The position numbers and the translations under genes were made by a program. DNA of 64,000 nucleotides from Verticillium longisporum (taxonomy: Eukaryota; Ascomycota; Sordariomycetes; Glomerellales; Plectosphaerellaceae), in contig JAETXT010000003.1 in the NCBI GenBank assembly GCA_019188255.1, positions 930,001-994,000 of the forward strand, given 5' to 3'. The notes under the pieces are model-generated. The model saw nothing but the letters and a program-made list of their open reading frames with translations. It was not told the origin of the DNA and did no database searches. Below are positions 44,315 through 55,089 of this stretch, in pieces. The stretch's first letter is position 1, and each line of letters begins with the position of its first letter.

Positions 44315-44515
44315 CCTCCATTAGCCCAGTGGTTGAGCAAACAAGTTACAACCAGAAGGGTACTGGTTCGAATCTCACACCCAACTAGTTTTCCTGGAGA
44401 AACCGCGGGCCTCGTGGCGGTTTCCGTACCCAGGGTCCATCACCCGCCTCGCCCATCGGCCCCCTGACGCAGGGAGCGGATGGGCCGGGGGGTGACCGAC
44501 CCTGGCGAGCGTTTT
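44315..44515 (+). ncRNA. tRNA-like Pol III element with two hairpins (candidate SINE or ncRNA)
   Basis: A-box-like TAGCCCAGTGG (44322-44332) and B-box-like GGTTCGAATCT (44365-44375) are spaced as in a tRNA, but the acceptor and T stems do not pair, so this is not a working tRNA. TTTT follows at 44388-44392. Downstream are a hairpin with an 8-bp perfect stem (GAAACCGC at 44399-44406 with GCGGTTTC at 44417-44424) and a long hairpin, 44430-44505 (CCAGGGTC pairs with GACCCTGG; TCACCC/GGGTGA and CCCATC/GATGGG inside; CCCTG-ACG-CAGGG at the tip). A second TTTT is at 44512-44515. Two related CCCATCATGGRTGC units follow at about 44540-44570. A tRNA-headed SINE or a Pol III ncRNA both fit; one copy cannot decide. 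Confidence 0.5.
44430..44505. other. Long stem-loop
   Basis: This 76-nt imperfect hairpin is described under the tRNA-like element. Paired blocks are 44430-44437 with 44498-44505 and successive inner blocks up to the apical CAGGG stem. It is GC-rich and would be stable as RNA. It lies between convergent genes, so a terminator-like role is an alternative. Confidence 0.6.
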
Positions 44516-44650
44516 GCCGGTGTTTTCCTTCGACGCACTTCCATCATGGGTGCACTCCCATCATGGATGCTATTTCAAGCAAGGACACAGAGACTTTGTA
44601 TGGCATTCGTTATGGGACTCCTCATTCTCATCAAGTGACAGGCGCAACGC

Positions 44651-45638
44651 TCACAGGTTCTTGCTGAAGAACTCGACAACAGTCTTGTAGCCCCTGGCAT
44701 ACTCCTCCTTGACGCGCTCATCCTCGAGGTCGGCGCGGGCGGCCATCCAGCCGTGGATCTGGTCCTTGAAGGTCTCGACGTGCTTGGCCACCTGCAGGGC
44801 CTCCTCAAACTTGCCGACGGCCTCGTCGGGCTCCTCCTTGGAGGCGAGCAGGATAAAGGGCACCTTGACGCCCTTGGCGTCCTCGGGGTCGACCATGGCG
44901 GGGTGGATGGAGGCGGCGGCCTTGAAGGGGTTCTCGTCGCCCGAGGTGACGAGCGTCGCGACCTTGCCGCCCCAGCAGTACTGCGCGTCGTCGTCGTTAG
45001 CATTGCCATGAAAAATGTCCCGGGGGGGAGCAGGGGCAAAACACGCACGCCAATGATGGCCCAGTCGGTGATCTCGGGGTACTTGTCCCTGGCGGCCTTG
45101 ACGTAGCCCGGCACGAGGCCGGCAATCTTGGGCGGCGGGTACTTGCCGAAGAAGGCGCCGAGGTTCTTCTGCTTCTCCTCCGTGTCGGGGGTACCACTCG
45201 ATGGGGCAGGGGTTGCCGCCGAACCAGTCGGGGATGAGGACGCGGTGCTTCTGGTCACCGCTCGTCGCGAGAATGTCGGCGCCCTGGAGGGACTGGGGGA
45301 AGTAGCCAAAGATGTCGTAGATGAAGAGGATGCCCTTCTTGGCGTCGGAGGGACCTGTGGCGTCTGCGGAGCAGGGTCAGTGGAGGATGGCCAGCGGAGG
45401 ACGGCCAGCGGAGGACGGCCAGCGGAGGACGGCCAGCGGAGGACGGCCAGCGGAGGACGGCCAGCGGAGGACGGCCAGCGGAGGACGGCCAGCGCACAGC
45501 AAGGACGGCAGGTAACGTACACGTCTTGATGTCGTTGACCTGTTCGTAGGAGCCCTTGGCATCGTAGCCCTTGGAGATGACGGGTGGGATGTTGCAGCAG
45601 GCCTCGTTGTGGCCGTGCTGCGCAGGCATTGTCGACAT
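44651..45638 (-). CDS. Dienelactone hydrolase-family protein, frame break
   Basis: Three exons (45638-45521, 45363-45049, 44980-44651) with introns of 157 and 68 nt. The protein starts MSTMPAQHGHNEACCNIPP, the usual N-terminus of fungal DLH proteins, then KTY|ATGPSDAKKGILFIYDIFG, IPDWFGG, DTEEKQKNLGAFFGKYPPP, and across intron 2 WAIIG|YCWGGKVATLV, where Cys is the nucleophile of the Cys-His-Asp triad. The C-terminal His is in KDQIHGWMAARAD. DLH enzymes hydrolyse dienelactones or related esters; the substrate of this group is unknown. The frame changes (net +1/-2) at the five-G run 45187-45191, between IEWYP and DTEEK; two lost bases would give about 254 residues. I suspect a sequence error. 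Intron 1 is filled by an 8-unit minisatellite. Confidence 0.88.
45383..45494. repeat. 14-bp minisatellite, eight units, inside an intron
   Basis: The unit GAGGACGGCCAGCG is repeated eight times without interruption; only the first unit differs, by one transition (GAGGATGG..). It occupies most of intron 1 of the dienelactone hydrolase gene (45364-45520). The near identity of units points to recent expansion or ongoing turnover. Confidence 0.95.
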
Positions 45639-46325
45639 GATGGCGGTGGTGGTCGACGTCTGGAGCTTGGGGATGCTAATTTTTTTTTTGGTCGCAGGTG
45701 CAATCAGCTGGAGGGCTGCTGCAAGTGAAGATGAGATAAGACGAGAAGAAAAGAAGTCCCATTGTCTGTCAATTGCCGGCTTGATCGTGTCGTCACCGTG
45801 ACCCCTCAGTGTCCAAGGGGGCCTAGTGCGGGGGAAGCTCTGGGCCCCGCCTCGCCGTTGGGCAGCGTACCTGCTTGCTAGGCCTTGGGTAAGGTACGAA
45901 TAGACCGGGCAAGGGACCTTTCAGAAATCCAAACCAGCGTTTCTCTGGCCAGACTCAGACAGATGGCCGTGTCAGAAGCCAGTGTGCCGTGTACCGATCT
46001 CCATGTCTTTCTGTCACATCTCTGGCCAACTTTGCCACGGACAATGGGTTCGAGCCTCTCGTCCTGTGGATCCACAGCTGCCAGGGACATGCCCCTTGTT
46101 GCTCCCCCTAACGGCCCGCTAAGAGTTCTTGCCGCGTGTGCCTTGGTGCCCCGAACGCCGTTCAGGCGCTACAGCAGCCCCACCAGAGCTCTACTGTGAT
46201 CCCAAGTCATCAACCCCTCCTGATCCTGCTTCCGACAGTATCTTGTCCTCCCCACTCATCACTACAGACAGCATCACAGAGCATCCAGAGCCCAAGACAA
46301 AATACTGTATCAGACTCGTCAGTCA
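45639..46325. other. Intergenic region
   Basis: This is upstream of the dienelactone hydrolase and downstream of the Nudix gene, both on the minus strand. No gene or repeat is supported. Confidence 0.5.
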
Positions 46326-47216
46326 TCAAATATCGTACCCCGTCCGCCGCATATCCGCCACGGCCTTGTTCACGACCATGCCGTCCGTCGGGAACGCCAA
46401 CTGCGCCGCCGCCTCGTCGACCTCGCACCAAACGTTCTCGAACAGGCCCTCGTCCTCGCCCACGAGCGGCTCAGGCAGAGCGCTCTCGTCGGCCGAGGCA
46501 GCGTAGTAGAACACCATCTTCAACGCCCCCGTCGCCGCGTCGGCCCAATGACAGCACGCCACCGCTTCGTAATGGTCGACCCCCTCTGTCAGCCCTTGCC
46601 GGACGGGCCCCTCATCTGACTCGACGGCCTGCAAATCGACATGTGCGCCCCGTGCCCGCCGCTGCATTGCCTGCATTGCCTGCATCGCCTGCGCCGCCTG
46701 CACCGCCTGCATGTGCTGCACCTCGTGCATCTCCTGAAGCTCCTGCTGCTGCTCGAGCGCCCCCTCCCCGGGCGTCGCCCTCGTGCCGCACCGCACCGCC
46801 AGCGGCGTCACCCGGACACCCGTCTCCTCGAGCGTCTCCCGCACCGCGCACGCCAGCAGCGACTCCTCGCCCATGTTCTTGCGCCCTTTGGGCAGCTGGA
46901 AGAGGCCCTGCCGCTTGTTGTACACGAGCAGCACCCGCCGCGTCCTGAGGTCCACCGTCACCGTGCCCGCCCCGACCGTGAACCCGTGCGACGGCAAGAA
47001 GACACGTGGCTGCCGGAGCGCTGCCTCGCCCAGCGGCGTCGGCTGGTGTTGCTGCGCTGCCCTCGTTGGGCCTCCTTCTCCTGCCGCTGCTGCTGCCGCT
47101 GCCGCTGCTGCTGCTGTTGCTGGCCATGGCGAGCCGCTGGGTGACGGCGAGGTTTGGGGGGTCGGTGGCCGCCGGCCGTGCTGGTGGTCATGGTCGCAGC
47201 CAAACATGCTCGGCAT
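46326..47216 (-). CDS. Nudix hydrolase with extended, repeat-bearing loop
   Basis: Single exon, 296 residues. An Ala-rich run (about 34-45) precedes the Nudix domain. FTVGAGTVTVDLRTRRVLLV and FQLPKGRKNMGEESLLACAV lead into RETLEETGV. The Nudix box G-x5-E-x7-R-E-x2-E-E-x-G is recognisable, but one extra residue (EE) shifts the spacing to x8 before Arg-Glu. After it, a long insertion carries repeats of Met-Gln-Ala (QAAQAMQAMQAMQ), mirrored in DNA as CCTGCATTG units at about 46660-46715. The C-terminus (LKMVFYYAASAD, FENVWCEVDEAAAQLAF) completes the fold. Nudix enzymes hydrolyse nucleoside-diphosphate derivatives; the closest look is to diphosphoinositol or ADP-ribose types, but the substrate cannot be told. 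Start at 47216; an internal Met at 47207 is possible. Confidence 0.85.
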   Translation of the reverse strand: MPSMFGCDHDHQHGRRPPTPQTSPSPSGSPWPATAAAAAAAAAAAGEGGPTRAAQQHQPTPLGEAALRQPRVFLPSHGFTVGAGTVTVDLRTRRVLLVYNKRQGLFQLPKGRKNMGEESLLACAVRETLEETGVRVTPLAVRCGTRATPGEGALEQQQELQEMHEVQHMQAVQAAQAMQAMQAMQRRARGAHVDLQAVESDEGPVRQGLTEGVDHYEAVACCHWADAATGALKMVFYYAASADESALPEPLVGEDEGLFENVWCEVDEAAAQLAFPTDGMVVNKAVADMRRTGYDI

Positions 47217-48506
47217 ACCAAGACGATGAACGGGGAAGACGGCAGGATAACTGGCTCGTTGGCTGGGGCGGCAGACTCGGGATCATTGGGTGTGGCCGAT
47301 GCTCCAGGTGGACGACACAGCGATTTCGCTTGGCGTTGCCTGATCAAGCCTTCTCTAATAAGAATACAAAGCCAGAGAAATGTGAAAGGAGAAGGAAACT
47401 CAAAGTTGAGAAGGCAATCCAACTCCAAGGCGAGTCTTTAAAAAAAGGGACAAAGGCTGCTGCCCTGAGCAGATTTGTAAACAAGAACCGCCCCATGCCG
47501 CCTTCCCCCCCCCTTGAGGCGGACTGATATATCACTTCTCAAAGATGCCAGACTCGTGTTTCTAAGCTTGCCTGCCATTCTCCTCCCCTAGTCCAACCCC
47601 TCGCTAGCGCCTTCTTTTCCTGTCTCCTCTCCTCTATCTTGGTCTCGATTTGCCTTTGTCCCGATTTGGACCGCATTGTCCGGACTTGACCGACAAGGTT
47701 TCATGACCGGCAAGCCAAGTCGTACGCTGTCCTGCTCACGCGGGTCTCCCAGGGGATCCCCGTAGCAGATGGGCAACATTACGCCTCTGCCAGATCAGAT
47801 CAGCCGGCTGACCAACAGCGAGCGACAGCAGCGCCCAGGATCAGGCTTATCTCGCCAACCCTAGGAGCGCGCAGCACACAGCACACAGCACACATCACAC
47901 ACATCCTCTTGTCAAACCCCCACGTCAGCTTCAGCTGTCAGTTTCAGTGAACACAAGGGTGACCGGCCGTCTGTTCCAGTTCGGTGCTGCCGTGCCATGC
48001 CATGATGCGACGATGACTTCCCCTCCTTTCCTTACCACATCATGTGGTCAGCTCATCAGGTTAGATAATATTGGCTCTTCCCAGTCAGGCTACGGTTTCA
48101 GGGAACCAGGTTTCCTCCAATTCGTCGAGGTTTGTGAGCCTACCTTGGTCCGCGCGAGGCCCCGCGGCGAATCAGCTGCCGTGGGCCAGCCCAGCCGACC
48201 CGGCAGATCGCAATTCCTCCTGCCGTCGCTTGTCACGGTCACCGAGCTCGGCCCTGGGGGGCCGCATCTAACACCGAGGCGGCACATGACAAGCTGCCTA
48301 CGCGGGGCACAGGCCGCCCGTGCGGGGTTGGATCGTGACGGCTCACAATCGATCGTTGGATCGCGATCTTCTCTTGAAACAACAGAATGCGCGCTGTTCG
48401 TCTCGTCACGTTTTGGGCAGGTGAAGAAGGGGGGTTCTTTGGTTCGCACGAGCAAGAAGAGCGGCAGCAATACAAGTATTTGTTGAATTTGGTACCCGAC
48501 GCTTTT
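47217..48506. other. 1.3-kb intergenic region
   Basis: This lies between the Nudix promoter and the 3' end of MCCB. It has a CACACAGCACA-type repeat at about 47872-47900. Long plus-strand frames at 47947-48486 are without domains. No gene is supported. Confidence 0.5.
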
Positions 48507-50415
48507 CTACATCCTGAAAACTCCAAATTTCGTCTCGCCCGCCTTGACCTCGTTCCGGCCCGTCATGGCCGCGCGCAGGCCCAGTCCGAGGTACCTCCTC
48601 GTGTCCTGTGGGGGGATGATGCCGTCGTCCTGTGTCTGTCAGTGCGTGTTCGCTGCATGGTAGAGGTGGAGAGGGAGACAGAGAAAAGAAAGAAGGAAGG
48701 AAAGAAGGAAAGACAGAAAGAAAGGAACGCACCCATAACCTCGCCGACGAGAACGTGGCATCGCTCTCCTTCTCTATCCTGTCCTTCAGCGCGGGATCGG
48801 CCTTGCCGACCGTCTCCATGACCGAGTTGAGCTGCTCGCTGCCCATGACGCCGATGCGGGCGTTGGGCCACATCCACAGGAAGCGGGGCGAGTAGGCGCG
48901 GCCGCACATGCCGTAGTTGCCGGCGCCGTAGCTGCCGCCGACGACAACGGTGAACTTGGGCACGTCGGCGCAGGCGACGGCCGTGACGAGCTTGGCGCCG
49001 TGCTTGGCGATGCCGCCGCGCTCGGCCTCGGAGCCGACCATGAAGCCGGAGATGTTCTGCAGGAAGACGAGGGGGATGCCGCGCTGCGTGCAGAGCTCGA
49101 CAAAGTGGGCGCCTTTTGGGACGACTCGGCAAAGAGGATGCCGTCGTTGGCGACGATGCCGACCTTGTAGCCGTGGATCTGGGCGAAGCCCGTGACGAGC
49201 GTCGTGCCGTAGTCGCGCTTGAACTCGGCAAACGCGGAGCCGTCGACGATGCGCGCAATGACCTCGCGGATCGGCAGCGGCTTGCGCAGGTTGGTGCTCG
49301 CGATGCCGAGGAGCTCGGCGGGCGGGTGGACGGGCTCGGCGTAGGCGGCGGCCGGGGCCGGGGTCGCGGGGCTGCGGGCGGGCCAGTTGAGGTTGCTGAT
49401 GCTGCGGCGGGCGAGGGTGAGGGCGTGGGCGTCGTCGACGGCGAGGTAGTCGGTGACGCCCGAGACGGACGAGTGCAGGCGGCCGCCGCCGAGGTCCTCG
49501 GCCGAGATGACCTCGCCGGTGGCGGCCTTGACGAGGGGCGGGCCGGCGAGGAAGATGTGGCCCTGGTTCTCGACGATGATGCTCTCGTCGCTCATGGCGG
49601 GCACGTAGGCGCCGCCGGCGGTGCAGGGCCCCATGACGACGGAGATTTGGGGATGCCCTGGCCGCTCATGCGCGCCTGGTTGTAGAAGATGCGGCCAAAG
49701 TGGTCGCGGTCGGGAAGACGTCGGCCTGGTGCGGCAGGTTGGCGCCGCCGCTGTCGACGAGGTAGATGCACGGCAGCCTGTTCTCCTGGGCGACGGCCTG
49801 GGCGCGCAGGTGCTTCTTGACGGTGATGGGGTAGTAGGTGCCGCCCTTGACGGTGCTGTCGTTGGCGACGATGACGCAGGTGACGCCCTCGACGACGCCG
49901 ACGCCCGTGATGATGCCGCCCGCCGGCACGTCGGCCTCGGGGTACAGCTCGTGGCCGGCGAGCGGCGAGAGCTCGAGAAAGGTGGTGCCCGGGTCGATGA
50001 GGGCCGTGACGCGGTCGCGCGGCAGCATCTTGTTGCGCGCGAGGTGCTTCTCGCGGGCCTTGTCCGAGCCGCCGCGGTGGATGCGCGTCGTCAGGGTCTG
50101 CATGCGGGCCATGACCTCGGCCATGCCCTGCTCGTTCTCCCTGAACTCATCCGAGGACGGGTCAACATTGGTCTGGACGAGGGAGATGGCGCTGGCTTGG
50201 TGGGGTGGTGTAAACGTCGCGACGCCGCGGGTCTGTGTCTGTGTCTGTGTCTGTGTCCGTGTCTGCGAAACGTTGCTGCTCGTCGACGATCGTGAGCAAG
50301 GGCGGAGGCGGGGCTGGAGGTTGTGGAGGCGGGCGGCGGCCGTCGTTGAGGAGCTCGACCGTGTCAGTTGGCGGGAGAGAACGAGGAGGTCTCTCGAGGA
50401 GCGTGAGGCCGACAT
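48507..50415 (-). CDS. mccB: Methylcrotonoyl-CoA carboxylase beta subunit, three frame breaks
   Basis: Two exons (50415-48733 and 48629-48507) with a 103-nt intron; MCCB is the carboxyltransferase subunit of the mitochondrial biotin enzyme that carboxylates 3-methylcrotonyl-CoA in leucine breakdown. A Ser/Arg-rich presequence ([17 protein letters not shown], then a TQTQTQTQ run) precedes the core: [79 protein letters not shown], and across the intron [19 protein letters not shown]. Three single-base deletions break the frame: at the GGG near 49711, the GGGG at 49649-49652 and the CC at 49112. Each sits in a short homopolymer, and conserved sequence continues in the next frame. Adding three bases gives 602 residues. 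Paired divergently with IVD. Confidence 0.93.
50232..50262. repeat. Hexanucleotide microsatellite in MCCB presequence
   Basis: About five units of GTCTGT (one GTCCGT) code for the Thr-Gln run of the MCCB mitochondrial presequence. Length variation here would only alter the disordered leader. Confidence 0.8.
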
Positions 50416-50873
50416 GGTGAGTGTGTGACAGGAGTGAGCAGCAGAAGGCCACGTCGCGATGCAAAAATCAATTGGTAGGACGACGTGCTGCTTTCTGAAG
50501 CGGAGAAAGAGGGCGGATGCAGTCTGTCTTTGCATTGAATGAATTGGATGAATTGGATATGCTCAAGGTCCAGCCGAATGCCGCTTGGAGACGGGATAAG
50601 GAACGCACCCAGAGGATGACGTCCCGTGGAATCCGGGGGTTCACTCCAGCCTCGGCCCGTCGATATCCGCGCTGGGCCGCGCTTTCCTGCTCGGCCTGGC
50701 CACTCAACCGCACCTTCTTCATATTGCTGCTGGCTGGGTCGGACGTGCCTGCATCGACTTTGACTGCGACTGCGACTGCCTCCGCTGACCTGACACAACT
50801 TCTTTCCAATTGATCTCAATTGCATCAATTTCAGAGGAAAGAAGAGTATTGCCCTGCACCGCAACACAACACC
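50416..50873. promoter_or_regulatory. Shared divergent promoter of MCCB and IVD
   Basis: The 458 bp between the two start codons has no gene and must hold both promoters. The head-to-head arrangement of two steps of one pathway suggests joint control, for example by a leucine/isovalerate-responsive factor; no specific site is claimed. Confidence 0.6.
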
Positions 50874-52090
50874 ATGTCGTCTGCCAGGTTACTGCGTTCC
50901 CTGGCGAAGCCCGCCCGCCAGCTCCGCCCCCGCATCTCTACACCCACCACCTCCTCCGTCCTTCCCCAGATCCAGACGAGGAATCACTCGCAAAAACATC
51001 CCCAGGGCTTCGAGCCCCCGACCGATGCCGACCTCGCCGAGCTGCGCGAGCGCGTGCAGGACTTCACGCGCCGCGAAATGACCGAGGACGTCGCCGCCCG
51101 CACAGACAAGACCAATGCCTTCCCCAACGACATGTGGCCCAAGCTGGGCGAGGCCGGCTTCCTGGGCATCACGGCCGACGAGCAGGTCGGTGGCCTCGCC
51201 ATGGGCTACCAGGCCCACTGCGTCGTCATGGAGGAGCTGTCGCGTGCCTCTGGCTCCATCGGCCTCAGCTACGCCGCCCACTCGCAGCTCTGCGTCAACC
51301 AGCTGCAGCTCAACGGCAACCCCGAGCAGAAGAAGAAGTACCTGCCCGGCCTCGTTGCCGGCACGAGCATCGGCGCCCTCGCCATGTCAGAGTCGGGCGC
51401 CGGCAGCGACGTCGTCAGCATGCGCACGACGGCCAAAAAGGTCGACGGCGGCTACGTGATCAACGGCAGCAAGATGTGGATCACAAACGGGCCCGACGCC
51501 GACGTCATTGTCGTCTACGCCAAAACCGAGCCCGACGCCGGCTCCAAGGGCATCACGGCCTTCATCGTCGAGACCAAGACGTCCGACGGCTTCAGCTGCC
51601 AGCGCAAGCTCGACAAGATGGGCATGCGCGGCAGCAACACGGGCGAGCTCAGCTTTGACGGCGTCTTCGTGCCCGAGGACCGCGTCCTCGGCAAGCTCAA
51701 CGGCGGCGTGCGCGTGCTCATGGAGGGCCTCGACCTCGAGCGCCTCGTCCTGTCGGCCGGTCCCCTGGGCATCATGCAGGCGGCCCTGGACGTGACGCTG
51801 CCGTTCGCCCACCAGCGCAAGCAGTTTGGACAGCCCATCGCCCACAACCAGCTCGTCCAGGGCAAGCTGGCCGACATGTACACGAAGCTGCAGGCGTCGC
51901 GCGCCTACACGTACGCCACGGCACGCACCGTCGACGAGGCTGGCACCATCCGCACCCAGGACTGCGCCGGCGCCATTCTGTACGCTGCCGAGCGCGCGAC
52001 CGAGTGCACGCTCGACTGCATCCAGCTGCTCGGTGGCATGGGCTACGTCGAGGAGATGCCGGCGTCGCGACTGCTGAGAGAGTACGTCTT

Positions 52091-52123
<33 letters not shown>

Positions 52124-52300
52124 GTGTCGTGTCTTCTCAGAACCCTCTACTATTGTCCCCCTTTCCAACCGGCGAGTGTGACTTGACTGACTCGAACGCG
52201 CAGTGCGAAATTGTACGAGATTGGAGCCGGCACGTCAGAGATCCGCCGCATGGTCATCGGGCGGGCATTCAACAAGGAGTACGCCCACCTCGGGGCGTAA
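50874..52300 (+). CDS. ivdA: Isovaleryl-CoA dehydrogenase, mitochondrial
   Basis: Two exons (50874-52081 and 52204-52300) with a 122-nt intron encode 434 residues. A basic presequence ([20 protein letters not shown]) leads to a complete acyl-CoA dehydrogenase: [46 protein letters not shown] (substrate/FAD loop), [49 protein letters not shown] and [19 protein letters not shown]. The catalytic Glu of this subfamily lies in [18 protein letters not shown], as in isovaleryl-CoA dehydrogenases. The enzyme oxidises isovaleryl-CoA to 3-methylcrotonyl-CoA, the substrate of MCC next door. The last exon ([20 protein letters not shown]) restores the FAD-binding end. A 29-T run (52095-52123) lies in the intron. 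Confidence 0.96.
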
Positions 52301-54086
52301 ATATGCGTGACGGCGCGGGCATGGCATGTCGGAGACCCACGAATGGTGGATGAAGGAGAACGAAGTGGCGCATAAGGCACGTAGTGACGACGCACGTGGG
52401 CATCTGGTGGAAGCCGGGTGGACATCAAGGTAGCGTCGAAACGGGGTTTTCTTTTTCTCTCTCGGTCTGTCATGGCGGAGTAAAGCATCTGCCAATAGCA
52501 TACCACAATAGGGGGTCCCAGAAAACCAAAGGGCAGAACAGGAACATAGACCAGGGCAAATTACCAAGCTGGCAAGGGATGGTGGAAATCGCAGCACAAA
52601 CTATGGATCTACCGATTGATGCCCAAGTCAGGTCATGTTGGGTGAACCGACAAGATGCCAGGCCACAAATACACACACGCGCGCGCGCACTCGGCCGCTT
52701 TTTCACGATGCCGAGATTTGGAACGCCGTGCTCAGCTAAGACACCGTGGGTTTGGGGCCGTGGGGCACCCTGTACTGGACCCCCGCCCCGCAAATGAAGC
52801 TGTCTCGTCGTTCGCGGCATCCGGGCGGGAGCCGGATGCTGGGCATCGTGCCAGGTGCAAGAGAGAGAGAGAGTGTGTGTGAGAGGACGTCTGGGGCGGA
52901 GAGAAACCCGGAACATGGTTCAGTAGGCAGGGTCGTCAGGACCAGCATGTCAAGGGCGCAAGCAAGCATGATGTGGGTAAAGGGGGGGAGGACGTCCCCT
53001 TGTTGGATCTTCGCCAAGGCTTCCGAGCACCTCAGATGACCATTCGGCTGGGATCTCGAAAGATGGCAAAGGGCCAGGGGTTGTGTGACTGCGCATGGCG
53101 AGACGAGATGGGCAGCGTGGGAGGAGGGCAAAGGGGAGGAGGGCAAAGGGTGCGGACGGAACATGGCGAGGGCGACTGACGAGAGGCGACGATCGGCTGG
53201 TTGGCGAGCACACCGCTGGTCTCCTGGGGCTTGCTTCCGTAGGCGCGGCATCGATCCGAGTCCTCCATCAGGGCCCCCCCATTGCGGGTACATGGTACCA
53301 GAGATGTCCGGTGCGTAATGGGCGGACGAGGTATGTGCAGATGGATTGATAAAAATAAAGAAACATTAGGAAAGAGATTTGGTAGAACGCTTGCTCGTTT
53401 CAATGGTGATGCGGTGGGGGTGTTCTCTGCCATACCTAGGTGCTTGGGTGCAGCAGAGTCAGTCACTCTTGGATGTTGATTCGTGTTACAGTACCTACAT
53501 GTAGGTACGTACATGTAGGTAGATAGGCCTGCCTCGTTCGGAGAGGTGTCAGCATAAGCCCCCACACACTTCCCAAGGAAACAAAGCCTGCAGGACCCTT
53601 GAAGACACACCCTACCATCGACCATCTACCATCCATCGGTGCCCCGACCCCTCCCCAAGAGTCCACCAAGGCAGCGTCTAGAACACCCTCTTTGCCAGCG
53701 TGGATTCCTCTAGGCCGTCAAAACCGACTCCCGAGCCCGCCTGCGAAGCAACCTCGACGCACACCCTGCCACCCGCGATGCGACCGCCGACCGGTCTCGT
53801 CGGGTCGCTTCACGAGGCCCAGACACAAGCGACGCCCCGCCAACGCTGCCCCGGAGGCGACAAGGCTCTTGGCTTGTGGCTTGCAGCACGCCCGCAGTGA
53901 CACACACACACACACACTCACTCACAGACAAGCGCACACCATCTCGGCGACCGGGCAGGCTAAGGACCTTGGTGACAGGGGGGAGCTCCTAGCCAGAACA
54001 GGGGGAGCTCCAGCACCGACAATCACAGCCTGATCTCACGAGAGGGGGGCGCATAGAGAGAAAGGGGAGAGGTAGAGAGAGAGAGG

Positions 54087-54138
<52 letters not shown>

Positions 54139-55089
54139 GAGAGAAGAAGTCGTGGGTGCTCGCAACCCCGCCCCTCTCCCGCAAGCAGTCACACCGTCTC
54201 TATGCAAGCCATGCCACGTCCATCGAGACGAGGATGAGAGGCGGCATGGAAGAGAGCCTTCTCGTAAGTCTTGTGTATCGTGAGATGTCGTGCCTCTATA
54301 TATCTTTCCCCTCTTCTCATGGTTGCTCGACCACGGCGCCTAACCCCCTCTTCATCCTCCTCCTCCGCTTCCTCCTCCTATCATTGTCCTCCTAGGGCAG
54401 CCCCTTCGCTCCGAAAAGGTACCCGTTCCGACTTCGCCTCCCAGACACCAAAAACACCCTGAAATCGTGTCGATCTTCAGACCCTCGACGATCACACCCC
54501 ACGCCCCGTCCCTTAACCAAACCCCCAATTGATCCATTCACACACCCAATTCCGCTCCAGCTTCCCTGTCTGCCTCCACTTGAAACCCCCACACGTCATC
54601 CGCTCCATTCCTCGAAACCGCGATCAGAGCTCCCAGCTCCCTCATTCTGCCCATCAGCACCGCACACAGCTCTACAGCTACCCCGCCAAGCTACCTGCTT
54701 CCACGCCTCCCTCTACACAACCGTCGCCCAAGAACCAATTTTTTTTTTTCGATCCATTGGGATTTTTTTTTTTCGTGGTCCCTCGTCTGCTTCGCCATCC
54801 TAATCAAGGACCCCCGACCGGTATTGCCCTGGGATCTTTCTGCTTAGCTCAGTCGTCTTCGGATCACTTAACTACGACTCGCCTCCGGCCCTCGGAAGCC
54901 TTTGCAACGCTCCTCCTACTTCATCCTTCATCTTTCCTTCCTCCTCTCTTCTCGAACACCTACACACACATACACACTCGAGAAGTCCACGATACCAGAC
55001 GATCCAAAAAAGGCCTGAACATAGCAATTGCTTCTTCTCCTCCTCCTTGGTCCCCCCCACCCAACCGTCTCTCACACAAACCACACATC
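52301..55089. other. 2.8-kb region rich in simple repeats
   Basis: No gene can be supported. Contents include a CG/CA-alternating tract (about 52670-52690), GAGAGAGTGTGTG (about 52858-52882), two near-copies of AGGGCAAAGGGGAGG (about 53125-53150), a palindromic TACATGTAGGTACGTACATG motif (about 53495-53520), a CA repeat (53900-53915), a long GA tract (about 54054-54141) and T-runs in the SDR leader (54738-54772). Confidence 0.6.
54054..54141. repeat. GA-rich microsatellite
   Basis: Imperfect (GA)n interspersed with GGG and AAG blocks over roughly 90 bp. Simple-sequence repeat with no coding role. Confidence 0.85.

Noticed and set aside
44315..44388. Functional tRNA gene
   Set aside because: A- and B-box spacing is right, but the acceptor stem and T stem do not pair and no proper anticodon stem forms.
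48507..50415. MCCB as a true pseudogene
   Set aside because: All three lesions are single-base losses in homopolymers while the sequence between them is fully conserved and splice sites are intact; decay would also show missense and stop changes.
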